Source of the DNA: CALGLS01 sp045105695
GTDB taxonomy: Bacteria > Bacteroidota > Bacteroidia > Chitinophagales > Saprospiraceae
DNA: 6,485 nt
NCBI GenBank assembly: GCA_045105695.1
Contig: JBGCDT010000031.1
Span: forward strand, 1 to 6,485
Reading direction: 5' to 3'
Under the pieces are notes generated by a model, which saw nothing but the letters and a program-made list of their open reading frames with translations, did no database searches and was not told the origin of the DNA. How positions within the stretch are numbered: position 1 is the first letter of the stretch; each line of letters begins with the position of its first letter. A program made the translations under genes and the position numbers. This document shows positions 4,725 through 6,485 of the stretch, in pieces.

Positions 4725-5582
4725 GTGAATAAAACAAAGAAAATACTTTTCCCTACAGACTTTTCCGCTCCTGCAGCAAATGCTTTTAAATATGCCTTGC
4801 GCTATGCCGATCGGACATCTTCTACCATTGAAGTTTTGCATGTCGTTTATCCAACTGGTGAATCCATAGACTTCCCCGGCCTAGCCACTCAGATGACTCA
4901 AAAAGCGATGGATGTAGAACGAGAATTGCTCACTAATTTTATTACAAAAGGAATCGAAGAAGTAGCTGATGAATTAGAGGAAAGACCTATGATTTCTAGA
5001 GCAATGGAAATTGGCGGCACTGTCAATGCCATTACTAGAATTGCAAAAAGAGACGAAGCAGATCTCATCATTATGGGTAGCCGCGGCACCAATCGCTCTC
5101 GCCTCGAAAAGATGCTGGGTTCTATAGCGGAGGGCGTAGTGGCACAGTCCTACTGCCCAGTGATCATTATTCCAGAGGATGCTAAATCAAAAGCTCCTGA
5201 GAAAATCGCTTACGCGACTAACGTATTGGATTCAGATCCTTATGAGCTATGGAAGTCCTTACAACTCTTGGAGGTTTTCAGTTGTGAAATTCACCTTGTT
5301 CATTTTAATTATAAAAAATCAGGTAATCTAAAAGCTTTCGAAGAATTAGAAAACATGTTTGCCTTTTCACAAAAGCAAAGTCCCGAAATTGATTTTAGAA
5401 TGCACAACCAATTCGGTGATTCTTTAGAGGATGACCTTAATAAATTTATTGAGAAAGAAGGGATAGACTTGTTAGTCATGTATCAGCAGGAACACAGTCT
5501 TTGGGATCGCTTAATGAAAACCAGTGCTACTAAAAAGATGGCCCTGCATACAAATGTGCCGCTACTCATTTTGAAGAAATAG
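4725..5582 (+). CDS. Tandem universal stress protein (UspA family)
   Basis: A 285-residue cytoplasmic protein with two Usp domains. Domain 1 (about 5-150) starts KKILFPTDFSAPAANAFKYA and ends with the nucleotide loop MGSRGTNRSRLEKMLGS (117-133), close to the ATP-binding G-2x-G-9x-G-S/T motif but with ten residues instead of nine before the last Gly, then CPVIIIP. Domain 2 (about 158-285) keeps the fold pattern and the NVPLLIL ending, but MYQQEHSLWDRLMKTSATKK replaces the glycine loop, so it probably does not bind ATP. Two-domain Usps of this size are common in Bacteroidota and are linked to stress survival. Translation starts at GTG; the N-terminus fits the family and no ATG lies nearby in frame. 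The gene is divergent from the fused regulator and preceded by its predicted operators. Confidence 0.9.
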   Translation: MNKTKKILFPTDFSAPAANAFKYALRYADRTSSTIEVLHVVYPTGESIDFPGLATQMTQKAMDVERELLTNFITKGIEEVADELEERPMISRAMEIGGTVNAITRIAKRDEADLIIMGSRGTNRSRLEKMLGSIAEGVVAQSYCPVIIIPEDAKSKAPEKIAYATNVLDSDPYELWKSLQLLEVFSCEIHLVHFNYKKSGNLKAFEELENMFAFSQKQSPEIDFRMHNQFGDSLEDDLNKFIEKEGIDLLVMYQQEHSLWDRLMKTSATKKMALHTNVPLLILKK

Positions 5583-5587
5583 AAAAA

Positions 5588-5702
5588 GGTGGATGAGGAG
5601 CTGAGGTAGATAAGGTGGATAGGGCTTCCTATTTACGTAAGTTGGTCACAATATTAAAAAGACCTCATCCGCCCTATCTACCCCCATCCACCTCATCACT
5701 CC
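5588..5702. repeat. Inverted array of G-rich 11-mers
   Basis: The gap between usp and the CBS gene carries three plus-strand copies of a unit GGTRGATRRGG (5588-5598, 5605-5615, 5614-5624). Three near-contiguous copies follow on the opposite strand (5663-5673, 5672-5682, 5682-5692), plus a degenerate fourth (5691-5702). The arms form an imperfect stem: 5603-5625 pairs with 5671-5694 with four A/G differences and one gap, around a 45-nt loop that holds TTTACGTAAG. GGATGAGG (5591-5598) can alternatively pair with CCTCATCC (5663-5670). It could act as a usp terminator or processing site, or be a member of a dispersed intergenic repeat family. No T-run follows, so simple intrinsic termination is not assured. 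Confidence 0.6.
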
Positions 5703-5730
5703 CTTTACAATAACAATTAAAAAATAAGAT

Positions 5731-6174
5731 ATGTATTACAATGTTCCACTCAAAGAAATAATGACTAAAGAACTCGTAACCGTCGGACCAGACGATACAC
5801 TGGAAGTCGTTGATTATATTTTCAATCATAATACCTTTCGCCATTTGCCAGTCGTAGACGAGGCCGGAAAGATTTTAGGCATCATCAGTAAATCTGATTA
5901 TAATTTGCTTTGCAATGGCATGACGTTATTCAGGAAAGACAAAGAACGAGATGCTAATTTGAAGTTTTTAAGAACGCTCCTTTCTAGTGAGGTGATGAAT
6001 AAGGAGTTGGCGAAGTTGTCTCCAAATGCGAAGGTAGCGGTAGCGGCTGGTATGTTTAAAGAGAATTTATTTCATGCGATTCCCGTGGTGGAAGATGATG
6101 GTACTTTGGTTGGTTTGGTTTCTACACTTGATTTGATCAATTATGCTTATGATCAGCCGGCTTTGAATTGTTGA
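5731..6174 (+). CDS. Two-CBS-domain protein
   Basis: A 147-residue protein consisting of a CBS pair with no fused catalytic or membrane domain. CBS1 spans about 5-60 (VPLKEIMTKELVTVGPDDTL to GIISKSDYNLL). CBS2 spans about 83-140 (LSSEVMNKELAKLSPNAKV to GLVSTLDLINYA). Each has the S/T-x-x-D adenosyl-ligand motif: S53-x-x-D56 and S131-x-x-D134. Such stand-alone pairs usually form dimers that bind AMP, ATP or related nucleotides and sense energy state. The arrangement resembles mycobacterial Hrp1, a hypoxia-induced CBS-pair protein, though no close relationship is claimed. It follows usp on the same strand after 148 bp that hold the inverted 11-mer array, so it may have its own promoter; none was recognised. 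The ATG at 5731 gives the normal family start. Confidence 0.88.
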   Translation: MYYNVPLKEIMTKELVTVGPDDTLEVVDYIFNHNTFRHLPVVDEAGKILGIISKSDYNLLCNGMTLFRKDKERDANLKFLRTLLSSEVMNKELAKLSPNAKVAVAAGMFKENLFHAIPVVEDDGTLVGLVSTLDLINYAYDQPALNC

Positions 6175-6286
6175 TGGTTTTAGCCCAGGATAGATCAATT
6201 AGATAGGAGTTAATAACTCATACCAATTCGATATATTTTCAGCTGCCCAAAATCATAAAATCTATTCTAAAGCATAGACATATATT

Positions 6287-6309
6287 GAGCTTTGGAAACA
6301 AAGCTTTTG
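6287..6309 (+). terminator. GAAA-tetraloop hairpin, likely terminator of the CBS gene
   Basis: AGCTTTG (6288-6294) pairs perfectly with CAAAGCT (6299-6305) around a GAAA loop, a stable GNRA tetraloop. One G-U pair can be added outside. TTTTGTCTT follows directly. The stem is short and the U-run imperfect, and the hairpin lies 113 nt beyond the CBS stop codon, so this is a plausible rather than strong intrinsic terminator. Confidence 0.45.
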
Positions 6310-6426
6310 TCTTACAACATAGTAGATCTAAAACCATTTGAATAAAAAATATCTTTAAATTAAGTGGAATTCATCGGTGTGTTATGTAATCCAGTCAAAA
6401 CCCGAAACCCAGTAACAAAACCGATT

Positions 6427-6485
6427 TTAAATATTTGTGTCTTCAAATGTTTTGTTAAATCGACCTAGACTATCTTCCATGTTGT
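6427..6485 (-). CDS. Possible C-terminal end of a gene entering from the right
   Basis: One minus-strand frame is open from the window edge to TAA at 6427-6429 and ends with MEDSLGRFNKTFEDTNI. With under 20 codons visible this could easily be chance. No family can be recognised and no terminator follows clearly. Confidence 0.15.
   Translation of the reverse strand, partial: NMEDSLGRFNKTFEDTNI

Larger units (their letters stand above)
6175..6485. other. Non-coding right end of the window
   Basis: All six frames are broken by stops throughout these 311 bases, and no RNA gene was recognised. The stretch holds the small terminator hairpin at 6287-6309 and a short imperfect direct repeat, CCAGTCAAAACC (6391-6402) and CCAGTAACAAAACC (6409-6422). 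One minus-strand frame is open from the right edge to a TAA at 6427-6429. Confidence 0.6.

Noticed and set aside
4656..4841. Minus-strand open frame of 61 codons over the usp start
   Set aside because: It overlaps the usp promoter and the conserved first Usp strand; its composition looks like a reverse-strand shadow.
4898..5092. Minus-strand open frame of 64 codons inside usp
   Set aside because: It is opposite the conserved Usp domain 1, and its hydrophobic look comes from reading the complement of an acidic helix region.
6391..6422. Short direct repeat CCAGT(aa)CAAAACC as a possible attachment site or CRISPR remnant
   Set aside because: There are only two copies with a 2-base difference and a 6-base gap, no integrase or cas gene, and no further units.

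Overview
The window looks like chromosomal DNA from a Bacteroidota bacterium, probably of the Cytophagales or Flavobacteriia type. This rests on the AT-rich composition, weak or absent Shine-Dalgarno sequences, -7-like elements of the TAnnTTTG type, and the gene families present. It is a lineage-level impression only; no rRNA or marker gene is visible.

Left part (1-2417). A gene running off the left edge on the minus strand encodes a Coq4-like protein with an intact HDxxH-x11-E motif. Divergent from it are three plus-strand genes with no obvious common pathway: a stand-alone TfoX N-terminal-domain protein, a membrane-anchored SGNH/GDSL-hydrolase-like protein, and a YdeI/OmpD-associated family protein. 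A two-state hairpin region (2407-2456) closes this block and also faces the convergent hibernation-factor gene.

Right part (2488-6174). This is a compact stress or dormancy-like module. Reading leftwards are a response regulator fused to a Crp/Fnr-type DNA-binding protein, then a YHS-domain protein, then a short ribosome hibernation factor (HPF/RaiA). Reading rightwards are a tandem universal stress protein and a two-CBS-domain protein. The mix of response regulator, Usp, paired CBS protein and ribosome hibernation factor resembles in content the mycobacterial DosR dormancy regulon, though the regulator type is different.

The strongest signal lies in the 287-bp divergent region between the regulator (GTG start at 4437) and the Usp gene (GTG start at 4725). 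It holds four matches to the Crp/Fnr core TGA-N6-TCA, in two pairs. Each pair has 22-bp spacing, and each proximal site is 23 nt from a TTnnTTTG -7-like element. The whole layout is mirror-symmetric around position 4587. This predicts that the fused regulator controls both itself and usp as an activator bound near -42.

Other non-coding structure includes an inverted array of G-rich 11-mers between usp and the CBS gene (5588-5702), hairpins touching the start codons of the YHS and YdeI genes, and a small GAAA-tetraloop terminator after the CBS gene. The last 311 bases hold no complete gene.
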